64,000 nt of DNA from Linyphia triangularis (GCA_963978545.1 OZ021731.1:27480093-27544092), one strand, 5' to 3'; positions 45,616 to 56,960 are shown, counted from the first letter of the stretch. Notes: generated by a model from the sequence alone, not told the origin. Translations and numbers: made by a program.

Positions 45616-46734
45616 ACGCAAAAATTCAACAAAAAAGTTTGCAGAAAGGATGATTCAATAATTTTAAAGATACAGTGAAATTTCTCATACCATATAATAA
45701 TTACATATCAAATATAAAGAGTTTGGGAAGTAATCTGTGAGGAAAGGGGAGCTAAGAGGGAAAATATTTTGTTTAGACTTGAGGAAAAGTATACTTTTTG
45801 TAGGAAAAACTAGCTCAGATCAGAAAAATGTGGATCCTCGAAACAGGGACAAAGAGAAGGAAAATGTTACATAAAAAGAAAAAAAGGAGGAAAACTCTCA
45901 TCCCTGCGTTACAAACGTTGGAATCGGGCATACTTTTTGGAAAGAATTTGCATAATTTTAACTCCAACGTTAAAACCTAAATAAAGAGGAGTTTGATGGC
46001 AAAATATTACAATTAGAACTTTAATAGTCTTTTGTGAAAATTGGGAAGTTATCATAGTTTAATCATTTTTTAAGGTACAAGTATATACATTGAAAAATAT
46101 TTTCGCAGATTTTCGAACTAAACTCAGAATATTTTTTACATTTAACAAGTATTAGAAAAACTAACATATGCATAAAATATTTTCATTTGATGATATTTAA
46201 ATAATTAAAATTTAATTACCTTTCAGGATCTAATTGCACCAGTCATAACTTGATTTGTCATTTATTTAGAATATTTTTAATTGAAAAAGATTTAATATGA
46301 GATACAGTGGGGCATTTATGTGATATTCCAATTTCCAATGTGGTACCATAATAACGAACAGCACAAATATTTTGTTTCGATCCACAAAGTTATCTAAGGT
46401 TGAACTTTAATACCGAATTTCGAAATTGTTGTCGCCGGGACTGGTTCGTCGCAGGTTAATTGTTCCGTCACTAGTTTAAAAGGTCAGTGATAAACAGCCG
46501 AAATTGCCGTCGTTTAATTGAGGGATATCGAACAGGTTTAGAGCGACGACATTGACTTGCTTTATATTGTCAACCATGATCAACAGACCGATAACTCGGT
46601 CTAAAAGGCGATTTCCCTGTTAGAAATAAATGAGGCGCCTTATTTGCATACAGTGTATGGAAAACAATGATCTTTTCTAACCGTAGTAATTGAAGTAATT
46701 GTGATTTTAATGCTTTCATGTCTCCTTTGGAAAT
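45616..46734. other. No gene; less AT-rich unique stretch at about 46360-46660
   Basis: The stretch near 46430-46620 (GTCGCCGGGACTGGTTCGTC, GAGCGACGACATTGACTTGC) is less AT-rich than its surroundings, lacks a long frame and matches no repeat in the window. It could be a regulatory or single-copy fragment; no function is claimed. Confidence 0.3.
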
Positions 46735-46948
46735 GCGATATTAAAGTTAATTTCTATTGAGGACAAATCAGTATCGTCTCCCATTTGGTAATGAATACGG
46801 ATTTATTCTCAAATATTTCGTGTTACGTATATTGAGCACTAATCAGTATCATCTATGCGATATTAAAGTTAATTTCTACTGAGGACAAATCAGTATCGTC
46901 TCCCATTTGGTAATGAATACGGATTCATTCTCAGATATTTCGGTATTT
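46735..46948 (+). repeat. Tandem duplication, 122-bp period, two copies
   Basis: GCGATATTAAAGTTAATTTC through CAGTATCGTCTCCCATTTGG and AATGAATACGGATT occurs at 46735 and 46857 with a few substitutions. Confidence 0.85.
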
Positions 46949-47069
46949 ACGTATTATCCCGTCGACAGTGGGTGAGACAAAAAGGTCGCCAAACGGATTC
47001 CTTTGGACCGTCATAACGGTCGGTCCGGACGAATGACAGGTCCTCCACGTAGCTAAGGCATTTCACGAC

Positions 47070-47259
47070 TAAAGCTTGGCGTCCACCATCGCTGAGCAGA
47101 GCAGAGCAGATCAGAGTGGAGTGGATTAGAGCCAATTACAAGACTGCCAATGTCTACTATAGCACGAGCCTCGAGCTACAATGGACGTTGACGGCTTTGT
47201 AATTGGCTCTAATCCACTCCACTCTACTTTTCTTAGCGATATTGGAAGCCAAGCTTTAA
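47070..47259. mobile_element. Foldback-K element, copy 2
   Basis: TAAAGCTTGGCGTCCACCAT to GGAAGCCAAGCTTTAAG with the same internal GAGCAGAGCAGAGC and TTAGAGCCAATTAC arms as 17600-17782; the centre is CACGAGCCTCGAGCT. Confidence 0.8.
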
Positions 47260-47514
47260 GGTCTGATTCGAACTGAATCTTTGAAGAGGCCAGACGGTTC
47301 GAAATTTATGTCTCTAAAAAAAGTTCGCCAACGGTCGATGAGATAGTACGTAAGTACCGAATGGTGAGACAAAAAAAAACAAAAAACCTGTAAATATTTT
47401 TCGACACGAGTATTATGCTAAGTGGGAATATCGTAGTATCAAGTTCTGTGTAAAATGCCGTAAACCTAACGGGATTTTTTTACATTCAATTACTCATTTG
47501 TATACATAAGGTAA

Positions 47515-47660
47515 TGAAAATATAGCATTCGGTCAAAGAAAAAAAAATTCGATTTCCCCCCCCCCCCCCCGCATTTCTTTACGCTTTGGAACATCCTGAT
47601 TTCCAAAAAGTTGTCTAGAATTTTTTTTGTCTGAGTGTATATGTGTACGTAAATCATAAA
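47515..47660 (+). repeat. H-family repeat fragment, copy 4, with C-run
   Basis: GCATTCGGTCAAAG, a C run of ~15 (about 47557-47571), GCATTTCTTTACGCTTTGG and CTGAGTGTATATGTG match the left part of copies 2 and 3. The homopolymer sits where other copies have A or T runs. Confidence 0.5.
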
Positions 47661-48059
47661 AAAGAATATGGAGCATGTACAAATTGTACATGTATTGTGC
47701 TTTGAATTTTTTTTTGTCGTTGAATTTGTAATTGAATTTTTATTGCTTTACCTGAAATATACCTAAATGACTCTTTTTAAAAGTTTAAAATTTCTTATGC
47801 GGGATTTAAATTGTTTTTCAAACTATCATGAGATATCCTAATATTTAAAATTTAACTTCATATTGCTTGCGTAATGGTGCCTATGTAACAACACAAAAAA
47901 GTCGAATAACGCTTTTAGAGTAATTTATTATCTTATACTAACCTTAACTTTATTAATATAAATTTTAAATTATGCATGAATTTATTTGTTTAAGTTAGCA
48001 TTCTGTTGTAACTATTTTCAAAAGTTGGTTTGTAAAATTTAAATAATGTAACCCATAAA
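47661..48059. other. No gene recognised
   Basis: AT-rich sequence without shared repeats. Confidence 0.4.
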
Positions 48060-48700
48060 AACAGGTTTTTTTAAAAAAATTTTATGCTTTGTCACTTTTT
48101 ATATTTATTAACACAGCGCCGATATCAAAAACATTTCTAACAGCAAAAAGAGCGCCAAACTACGTTTCAAAATTTATTTATTAAAAATGAACGTGAATTT
48201 ATGCTCTAACATCCAAATATCATTTATTTATTCTGATTAAAATAATTTTATTATTTATTTATTAAAAAAAAAATTTTAACACGAAAGAGTTTCAACAATG
48301 GTCGATTAAATGCTAGCCAAAGCGCGATTAGATGACGGCAAGTATCCAATTAGTATTCCGTAAAAGCGGCCTTTTAGTGACAGAAACAGTCCCAAAATTA
48401 GATAGGTTCGATGTCGATGACAATGCATTCTATCTGCCAAGTTTCAGCCCAATTGGATGACGGCAAGAGGATTAGTTAGGCCTCCGCAGATTCCGCCGTC
48501 ATCGATAAACATACAAAATCGAAGTTACCTCTGTAAAACTCTTTTTCAAGCATTAAGAGACACATTGCAGGAAAGCAAAGTAAACTCTCGCACTGCCTTA
48601 TGCGAAATGTACATAAATTTTCCTTTTTACATAATTAATACAACGAAGTATTTACAAATATACAGAAATTCGTAACAATATAAAGGATATAAAAAATCGA
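48060..48700 (+). repeat. D-family repeat, copy 6, split by an LTR-A fragment
   Basis: CAGGTTTTTTTAAAAAAA through GCCAAACTACGTTTCAAAAT, GGCCTTTTAGTGACAGAAAC and AAAATCGAAGTT, then the LTR-A piece, then ATATAAAGGATATAAAAA. Confidence 0.68.
48537..48677 (-). mobile_element. Truncated LTR-A fragment inside D repeat
   Basis: In reverse complement this is the first ~140 bp of LTR-A (TGTTACGAATTTCTGTATAT, CATTTCGCATAAGGCAGTGC, AGTTTTACAGAGGT). It sits between CGAAGTTA and ATATAAAGG of the D family, so it inserted into D or was left there by a deletion. Confidence 0.8.
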
Positions 48701-48770
48701 TTGATTGGGGAGTAAGCGCTACAACGCATGCTCAAAATAAAATCAATATGCATTTAGGACATATTACAAA

Positions 48771-49431
48771 TAGTCCGAGAGGCGACTGCAATTTTTGGAC
48801 CCCATCGAACATCATTCTGAATTTTTTATAGAAATTAGAAAAAAGTGAGTAGATTAGGAATCCACTGGTCTGCCGTGGCAAAAATGGCCGAAACTGATCA
48901 ATAATCGACTTGGAATGAGTTGAACTAAAATCCGATTGCCAAATATGTCATAACTTGCCAAAAATAGAACAAACTTATTTGTCTGGCAACCCACTTCGTT
49001 TTGATATTCAATCAGAAAAAGAGCAAACGATTTCTGATCTTTGGCTCGGAAAACTTATATCTTTTAAAAGTAAGCCAAATTGGCGACATCAGTTACGTCA
49101 TCATTGACGTAATGTTTATTGCCAATTTGGCTCATTAATGAAAGATGCAAGTAAGCCATAGCCACATATCCGAATCGCCTGCAACCTTCTTAATTGAAAA
49201 TAAGAGTGAGGGTTACCAAATAAAAAAAAATACTCATTATTTGGCAAGTTATGGCGCATTTGGCAATTGGATTTAGTTCAACTTATTCAAAGTCAATTTT
49301 TGACCAGTTTCGGCCATTTTTGGCAGGGCAGACCAGTGTATTCGTAATCTACTCACTTTTCTCTAATTTCTATAAAAAAATTCAGAATGATGTTCGATTT
49401 GGTCAAAAAATTGCCAGTCGCCTCTCAGTCT
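48771..49431. mobile_element. Foldback-B element, copy 6 (full length)
   Basis: TAGTCCGAGAGGCGACTGCA to CAGTCGCCTCTCAGTCT, centre near 49099 (TTACGTCATCATTGACGTAA). Confidence 0.88.
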
Positions 49432-49552
49432 AAAAGATACGGATGTGATGATGAAACATCATACGGATGTATGTATATAAAGAAATATTAATACCTTCGA
49501 TATATATACCTAAAGGTGAATGAAATAAAACACAGTAATGTTATTTATTGAA

Positions 49553-50100
49553 ATGAATATGTGTTTTTAAATCCCTTATATTAACTTTGATTACGTTTGT
49601 TGATGGGAGGCAAATCTCCGGACACCTTATTAACCCCTTGCCATCATCCAATCGAGCTGAAACTTGGTAGATAAGCTCGATGTCGATGACAATGCATTCC
49701 ATTAAATTTTGGGGCTGTTACTGTCCCTAAAAGGTCGCTTTTACGGAATATTAATAAATCAACTTACCGCCATCTAATCTCGCTGAAATAGAAAGATTGA
49801 ACCGACCATTGTTGAAACTCTTTCCTGTTGCCAATATTTTTTTAATAAATAAATAAATAAAATTGTTTTAATCAAAATAAATTAAAGGTATTTAGATGAG
49901 GATGTGAGTGTGATGTTTATTTTTTTAATAAATGAATTTATAAACGTAGTTTGCCGCAGAGTTTGCTGATAGAAATGTTTTTGATATTTAAAATTAGATG
50001 CAAACACCAAGCACATGCTGCTTACAGAATCGGCTCTGTGTCAATGAATTTAAAAATTGGCTATGCATATATAGGATTTATATTAAAAACTTTGTTTTAC
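49553..50100 (-). repeat. D-family repeat, copy 7 (inverted)
   Basis: In reverse complement: TAATATAAATCC, GATGCAAACACC complement, CCCCAAAATTTAATGGAATG and end CGTAATCAAAGTTAATATAA. It is the only inverted copy in the window. Confidence 0.7.
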
Positions 50101-50549
50101 TGGATATATTCTTTCATTACATGCTTAATTTTTTTTCACTTTGCGATGTTGGTTTGTCCTAAACATTTTATTCATTGAAAGGCGAACTCATGCTTAAATA
50201 TTGGTTGTCAGAGTCAATTGGAGAGAATTTTCCGGGTTTTCTCCTATTCGAGAGCAATGTTTCAAGCATGTTTCGGCGCAGTATATCCCTTGCATAACTC
50301 TCGCTCTAGAAATTTCAATAAGGCCAATCAATATTGTTACGGCTATGTATTACGGAAATTATTTAAAAATATTTGTATAGTATCTAAACATTCTTATAAA
50401 AATTTATTATCATTGTATGTAGCTTTAAATGTCCAGTTGTGCATAAGTAAAATACTTAAAAAAAATTGATGTAATATTTTATGGGGAGATAAATTATATT
50501 TAAATTTTTGAGGAATCCCGAAAGTTTCAAATAACACAAATATTATTAA
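50101..50549. other. No gene recognised
   Basis: The 83-codon plus-strand frame at 50218-50469 has no recognised motif or splice flanks. A remote SINE-like phrase (CATGTTTCGGCGCAGTATAT) near 50270 may be an old SINE-I body scrap. Confidence 0.35.
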
Positions 50550-50880
50550 TTTTCAAATTAAAAATTATGAATTTTCAAATTAAAAATTATGAATTTTCAA
50601 ATTAAAAATTATGAATTTTCAAATTATAAATTTTCAAATTAGAAATTAGAAATTTTCAAATTAAAAATTATACATTTTCAAATTAAAAATTAAAAAATTT
50701 CTAATTAAAAATTAAAAAATTTCAAATTAAAAATTATTAATTTTCAAATTAAAAATTATGAATTTTCAAATTATAAATTTTCAAATTAAAAATTAGAAAT
50801 TTTCAATTTAAAAACTATACATTTTCAACTTAAAAACTATAAATTTTTCAGGTAAAATTATGAATTTTTCAAAATTAAAA
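50550..50880 (+). repeat. Minisatellite, ~22-bp AT-only unit
   Basis: AATTTTCAAATTAAAAATTATG repeats ~14 times with length and base variants; the unit is itself nearly palindromic. Confidence 0.88.
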
Positions 50881-51038
50881 TTTTTTTGTAGGGCCTTTAA
50901 TTTTTGAAACTACGAAGGTTTTCCAACAAGTCTTAAATTCGGCCATATTGTGCATAAAATTTTATCCAAATTTCCATCGGTATTGTCACTGGAATTGCAC
51001 CCTGGCGGTTCAATTCAATTAGGCTGCAACTCGACACC

Positions 51039-51239
51039 ATGATGGCAATAGATAAACCTATGAAGTACAAATGGCCTCTCCGAGCCGGATACGAGGCCAA
51101 TCAGAAAAGCCTGACTGCACTCAAAGCGAAACTTGTCTTGCTGAATTTCGTCGAGTTTATTACTTTTTTAGTGTCGATTTTCACACGAACAAAAAAAGGA
51201 TCAGGTTTATGTAATAGAAACTGTAGGTGTTTATACTAG
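51039..51239 (+). CDS. Short unidentified frame of higher coding potential
   Basis: The frame opens MMAIDKPMKYKWPLRAGYE and includes NQKSLTALKAKLVLLNFVEF. Roughly the first 45 codons are less AT-rich than the neighbourhood and use many codons ending in C or G, and ATG follows CGACACC. The end of the frame is AT-rich and looks non-coding, so a real exon would end near 51170. No domain, signal peptide or splice site was recognised. It could be a first exon, a captured gene piece or chance. Confidence 0.15.
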   Translation: MMAIDKPMKYKWPLRAGYEANQKSLTALKAKLVLLNFVEFITFLVSIFTRTKKGSGLCNRNCRCLY

Positions 51240-51319
51240 TAAATGATTTTTGGAAAAACATCTTTAAGATTGCCTTTGACAGAGGATATTTTTTTTAAAC
51301 TGTTTGTGTTATTTAATAC

Positions 51320-52060
51320 TGTTGCGTGGATGGGTTCGAAAGATTTGAAGCCAAAGCAGATCAAAACTTGCAGAAAATTATTCCAATATAACTCTTCACA
51401 GATTCTCTTACAACTCCAGAACTTGTCGTTCTAGTCGACACAATACAGCTCTTTTCACAACAATAGAGCACAAAATAGCAGTTAAAAGCTTGACAACACA
51501 ACTGCTCAGATCGCTGCAAAAGACAATGCAATACAGTTCGCTTTAGAACTACTCGGAATGCTCACTGAGACTCAGTATCTCAACTCAGTAATTCCATTCA
51601 ATTAACTGACTCAACTCAGTCAACTAACTAACCTCTCTCTCGGGCTTATATAGAGGAGGCGAACATTCTTGAAACTTCTAGAGGTAGATATTTGGAGAAC
51701 TTTCCAGATCGTAGTCGAAAAGTCCTATACATGTACATGGGGACCGAAATGATCTCCAAATTTGGCGATTTCTCGCCAAATTTGGCAACAAAAATTAGTC
51801 GCCAAAACCATCGCCAACTTGGCTCTATCTCGCCAATTTGGCGATATTGCCATTACCATAATGTTAAATGCCCTGCTCCTTGTAAAACTCGCTTCCCAGC
51901 CTTATCTTTGTAAAACTCGTTATCAAGCATTAAGACACACATTGCGGGGAAGCAAACTAAAGACGAACTATTGCACTGCCTTATGTGAAATGTACATAAA
52001 TTTTCCTTTTTACAAAATTAACACTACGAAATATTTACAAATATACAAAAATTCGTAACA
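51320..52060 (-). mobile_element. Solo LTR-A, copy 4
   Basis: On the minus strand: TGTTACGAATTTTTG to CCATCCACGCAACA. TSD ATAC lies at 51316-51319 and 52061-52064. It has a CTATATAAGCC box (near 51650) and the TTGGCGA cluster (about 51755-51845). Confidence 0.92.
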
Positions 52061-52064
52061 ATAC

Positions 52065-52930
52065 TTTTTCCATAGTTTGTATTAAGATAGTTACTGATAA
52101 GTTTAAAAAAGCTTTGGAAAATTCCTTTTGTTATCACCCCAAGCCTACTTTGTCTGTTTTAGAGTTTCTGGTTTTTCTAGTATTCTAAATGCAAATGCGG
52201 GAAGGTCTTCTTTTGAAAGTCCTCCAAGAAAAGCACCATTAAGATTGTGACTTTTATTTATGATGGTGTTTTTGACGCAGTATACTAACTGTTAGGAGAA
52301 TAGCTCCCGTCAGGTGGTTTGAATGGTGGGGGTTGCTATGGAAACAATGGAACAGATGGAAACAGATTTTGATGTAGAATAGGGGTGCTTCATGCAGGAA
52401 ATTATCATTTAATGCATTTTTCCTAGAATCCCCGTGAAAAATAAATCTAATTTTGGTTTTCATTGCTTTTGTGTCATTAGAAAATCGAATAGAAACCACC
52501 GATCTGAACTAATGGTCTGAATATGTAACAAGTGCGCAAAAAAGTTATATCTTCGGCAATCTCTTAAGTATGAAATGAGGAAATAAGATGGCGTTTAGAG
52601 CAGATGTTTACGTGTCGTTTATTGGGTTTCTTTCGGGTTTTTTTTTCGGGTTTCGTCCCAGTTGAGAAGCAAATGTTTGAAACGGTTTTCTTTAAAAGGC
52701 CTCCCGGAAGGTATTACTCACCGAAATTCGATTAGTGCACTGTTTCGATGCCGTATCGTCCTTCGTAGTTTTCACGCTATATCCAATACAACCAACAATT
52801 ACGAAAGTAATCAGTAAGAGATATTTGATTTTTCCTTTTGATTCTGTTTTTCAGCGAATGGTTGTCTACAGACAGTCAGTTTTTTTTAAGACTTTTAAGT
52901 CATTCATTTTGAATATAGAACAAGTAAAGG
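52065..52930. other. No gene recognised
   Basis: Two frames of ~80 codons (52254-52499 minus, 52735-52965 plus) lack motifs. Sequence appears single-copy. Confidence 0.35.
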
Positions 52931-52948
52931 ATTCCCAAACCATTATTG

Positions 52949-53125
52949 CCGACCAAACGGTATAGTGGTTAGCGTGCTAGCTTCTAGACCGCGAGGTTGC
53001 GGGTTCCGAGTCCCGTGTTAGGCATGGGTATTTGTAAATGAACGTTGGCTTGTCTAATGACGAATGTTTCGGCGCATTATAGCCCTCGTGTTGCTGACGG
53101 TGCAAGATAATCTGAAAACAACCAA
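52949..53125 (+). mobile_element. SINE-I copy 11
   Basis: Head CCGACCAAACGGTATAGTGG, tail AACAACCAA. A perfect 15-bp TSD CCCAAACCATTATTG lies at 52934-52948 and 53126-53140. It inserted at the 5' TSD of the neighbouring SINE-II, creating a third copy of the motif. Confidence 0.95.
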
Positions 53126-53140
53126 CCCAAACCATTATTG

Positions 53141-53314
53141 GCCATCGGATTGCTATATGGTTAGAGCTCTGACTTTGCATGTCACTTCGAATGACAAGTT
53201 CGAATCCCAGACACATCGATGTTCGTTGTGGTTCGGAATCCACGTTAAGCTGTAAGTCCCGGTCAAATTAGTCGCTATTGTGCATAAGAATAGGTCGTTG
53301 AGCTCGCAAACCAA
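53141..53314 (+). mobile_element. SINE-II copy 2, tRNA-derived
   Basis: ATTGCTATATGGTTAGAGCT as A-box region, B box AAGTTCGAATCCC, body GGTTCGGAATCCACG, tail GCAAACCAA. TSD CCCAAACCATTATT (53126-53139) and CCCAAACTGTTATT (53315-53328), 12 of 14. Confidence 0.85.
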
Positions 53315-53350
53315 CCCAAACTGTTATTCTGATTGCATATCGCCACTTAA

Positions 53351-53640
53351 CACTTGGTTAGTCGTATGGTTGATAAATATCCCCCACAATCAATTTGTCA
53401 ATAGATGGCAGTCCATTATCATATCTTTCTTACAGGGTTTTTTTTCAAGTTAATTAAAAAAATATTTTTTTTAATTTTTACTTTATTCTGTTCAATATTG
53501 TTGTGTTTTTAATTAAAATATCCATTTATTTTGATATTTGGTGCCGAATTTTATGGTATACACGAAAATTTAAATTTAGGGTTACATTTGTCCCACACGT
53601 GACTAACCGCGAGACAAAAGATCGCGCGCCTAACCAAGAG
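53351..53640 (-). mobile_element. piggyBac-like MITE, type I copy 2
   Basis: TTAA flanks at 53347-53350 and 53641-53644. Ends CACTTGGTTAGTCG and CGCGCCTAACCAAGAG. The interior is collinear in reverse with 44057-44341. Confidence 0.8.
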
Positions 53641-53812
53641 TTAATAAACCACCCCAATAACCGATATTTAAATGAATTATCAGATGTTTTTATATGAAGT
53701 GTGTGCGAGCATTTTGTGCATCTGGGCGATGCAAAGGGGTATAGATTGCACCCCTTTGGAATAAAAGGAAAGCTAAGTATAAAAGAAAAAAAAGTGGTAA
53801 GAATCATTGTAA

Positions 53813-54472
53813 ACTGAGAGGCGACTGCAATTTTTGGACCCCATCGAACATCATTCTGATTTTTTTTATAGAAATTAGAGAAAAGTGAGTAGATTACGAA
53901 TCCACTGGTCTGCCGTGGCAAAAATGTCCGAAAGTGGTCCAAAATCGACTTTTAATAAGTTGAACTAAATCCAATTGCCAAACGAGCCATAACTTGCCAA
54001 ATAATGAGCATTTTTTTTTTATTTGGTAACCCTCACTCTTTAATTATCAATTAAGAAGGTTGCAGACGATTCAGATATCTGGCGACGGTCTACTTGCATC
54101 TATTAAAAGGGAGCCAAGTTGGCAATAAACATTACATCACGGATGACGTAACTGATGTCGCCAATTTGGCTTACTTTTAAAAGATATACATTTTCCAAGC
54201 CAGAGATCAAAAATCGTTTGCCCTTTTTCTCATTGAAAATCAAAATGCAGGGTTGCCAGACGAAAAAGTTTGTTCTCTTTTTGGCAAGTTATGACAGATT
54301 TGGCAATCGGATTTTAGTTCAACTCATTCCAAGGCGATTTTTGATCAGTTTCGGCCATTTTTGCCACGGCAGACCAGTGGATTCCTAATCTACTCACTTT
54401 TAACCAATCTCTATAAAAAATTCAGAATGATGTTCGATGAGGTCCAAAAATTGCAGTCGCCTCTCGGACTAT
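53813..54472. mobile_element. Foldback-B element, copy 7, inside a ~39-bp direct repeat
   Basis: ACTGAGAGGCGACTGC to CAGTCGCCTCTCGGACTAT. Immediately outside, AAGTATAAAAG with an A run, then AAGTGGTAAGAATCA, occurs on both sides (53775-53813 and 54473-54512) with three or four differences. Confidence 0.85.
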
Positions 54473-54512
54473 AAGTATAAAAGGGAAAAAAAAGTGGTAA
54501 GAATCACTGGAA

Positions 54513-55492
54513 AACAACGTATTGAAAGATGTTTCGAAAGTATTCAAGGGAATAAAAATTTATTGCAAAACTGTTTTTTACCGTTTCTTTAGGAAATCTC
54601 ATTAAAATATTCGGGGTTTGAATGAAATTGAATCTCATTACAACCAAGTGTGAGATTGCACCTCGTTGATAAACAATGGAACAACGGAAATGCGTATAAT
54701 TTTTAAAGATTTAATTTTGTTTGCAACAAAGAGCAATGTTTCGAGGAGGAAAAAATAATGGAAAACTTTATCCTTTGTTTACGGAAATTCTCAAAAAGAA
54801 CCCAAGAGTCTGTAAATAAAATCTTTCGACACGAAAGTTTAGATCGAAACAAATGAATAGAAATTCAACTAATAATGATATCTTACATAATCTCCTCACT
54901 GGTACAGAACTACTAATTTCTAAATTTCTAATTTAAATCCTCGAATTTTCCAAAACTCTACACATGAACCTTTGTTCAAAGAAACTCGGAAATTGTTCAA
55001 AGTTCTTTATGTTTTTGGCTATCAAGAAAAGTTTTCGACAGACTTTTTAAAACTTCATGTTGATGTAGAAAGATAAGATGTAAATCTTTAATGGATTGCA
55101 TTGAGGAACAATAACTTCTTGAAGGACAGATGGGAAATGAAGATATTAACGTTATGGGTATTGATTAAAAAACTATACGTCAATTTCAAAGTATATTAAT
55201 AACAAATATTGTTAATTTTTCAAATATTTTTGCAACAAACTATTTTTGCCTTATTTTATTTATTATTTTTTTATATTTCCGTAAAAAAAAACATAAATAT
55301 AGAAATATTGGTATAGTTAGAATATACTATTAAAAAAGATGCGTATTTTAAAGGTACAAAATATCCTTATCACTTTCAAAGTTAATTTTGACAAATTTCT
55401 AGGACTTTAGGTATAAGCAAAAGGTTTTTGATTTTCCCCATTTTTTTTCTTTTTTTCTTTGAAATTTTCTAAACCCGATATCATATTATGAC
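54513..55492. other. No gene recognised
   Basis: AT-rich, single-copy-looking, no frame of interest. Confidence 0.45.
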
Positions 55493-55496
55493 TTTT

Positions 55497-55944
55497 TCCG
55501 CTCAGGCAATGATGGCACAGTTTTTTAAATAAAAACTACAATTTATTCACTCTTCAAAGGCACAAAATGTATTCACAGACAGCAGTTTAATCAATCTCAA
55601 GCTTCAACACAAGCTTCAGCAAGAACAACTTCGAACACAGCGATTATACAAGTTCACTCTAGTAGGTAAACAAAGCGATCAGCTCACATCGAAGTCCGAA
55701 ATCAATCTGAAAACTTTCCCGATCTTCGGTCTTTATATACCAGGCGCGAGAGAACATTCGCGAAATTTCCAGCCAATTCGTCGGAAAAGAAACGTCTCGA
55801 AATTTCTCGATTCCTTTAGGTGTTGCCACCTTTTTCTAACCTGTATAATCGCTGTTAATAAATAAAATAAGAGAAAATTAATTACAATAGAATTTTAAAA
55901 TAATACGTCACTATTTACACTCTATACAGACAATTTGTGCAACA
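55497..55944 (-). mobile_element. Solo LTR-B, copy 2
   Basis: Collinear with 31766-32228. The plus-strand left end has lost two bases (TATGACTTTTTCC instead of TGTTATGAATTTTTCC). TSD ATAT lies at 55493-55496 and 55945-55948. A tandem GTATATAAAG-type promoter box complement occurs near 55730. Confidence 0.83.
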
Positions 55945-55948
55945 ATAT

Positions 55949-56261
55949 TCATGTTTTACAACTTTCAAAACATGAGTGTACTGAATTTTCAAGTATTTCT
56001 AAGATTTTTTCCGAGCTCTACGTTCATGTCGAGCTAATGTGAGAGTACATCGACTAATATGGTGGAACTAACTAATTTATTCAAAAATTAAGTAATAAAA
56101 ACGAAGTTTTTACTGTTATATATGCATTGTCAACTTTTATATCCAATTGTAACTTATTTAAATGATTTTGAGATCATATCGAGTTTTCAGAGTATCTCAC
56201 TAACTCAAATATCTGTGTCCCGACACAAGATTTTCCGCAATTGGTTAAGGGGACTGTTAAG
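55949..56261. repeat. Mostly unique; D-related scrap at about 56110-56200
   Basis: TATGCATTGTCAACTTTTAT and CCAATTGTAACTTATTTAAA match the left part of D copy 4 (34750-34800). Confidence 0.4.
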
Positions 56262-56960
56262 TCAAAAATAAAAATTCTTCAATTTTTGTTTAAAATTCAT
56301 GAAATTTTTTGTGCAGTTCAATAGCAATTAGATGAAACACAACCTAAAATTTCAAAAATTTATATCGATTTTTTTTCAAGAAATTAAATTTTTATTGAAA
56401 CATTTAGCGTTTTTTCCGTAATTTTAAAAACGCTCCTTGCGATTCAAATTTTTTGCAATCTGTCTCAATTTTTTTGCATAAGCTAATTGAATATATATTG
56501 ACATAATTGTGCATGGATTTTGAATTTGACTCATTGGTTAATTATTTAAAAGTAAAACTTTGGTACTACGGCAAAAAATGTAAACTTTTTAAATAGTAGC
56601 ATTACGAAAATTACTGTAAAACAATAAAAAAAATACCAGATTCCAAAATCCATGCACAATTGTGTTCAAAATAGTATAGTAAACAATATCTCCAAATTTA
56701 AAAAAAAATACATCAACTTTTGAATCGCAAGGAACAAATCGAATACCTAAAAATCTTAAAATACACATGAAGAGAAAAATGCAATTTAAGAAATTGAAAT
56801 ACATACGATTTCTGATATGCGCGCTTACAAAAACTCAAATAATTTTCTTAATTCTTCTCGGATCAGCAAAAGTAAGGTATGTACTGAAAGCTAGAATTGC
56901 AGGCTATATATTTCCACTAAAATATAAAAATAGAAATTTTTGCCTTACACCCTTAAGTCG
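56262..56960. mobile_element. Large AT-rich foldback, ~700 bp
   Basis: GCTCCTTGCGATTCAAA (56442) is inverted to TTTGAATCGCAAGGAAC (56719); ACAATTGTGCATGG with GGATTTTGAAT is inverted to TTCCAAAATCCATGCACAA (56641). Outer ends GTTAAGGGGACTG and CACCCTTAAG are weakly inverted. Centre near 56590-56600. Single copy here. Confidence 0.55.

Noticed and set aside
14536..52060. Full-length LTR retrotransposon between two LTR-A copies
   Set aside because: Each LTR-A copy has its own matching 4-bp duplication on both sides, and no gag or pol lies between any pair.
53526..53942. 138-codon minus-strand frame
   Set aside because: It joins a piggyBac-like MITE and a foldback-B arm; no domain is visible.
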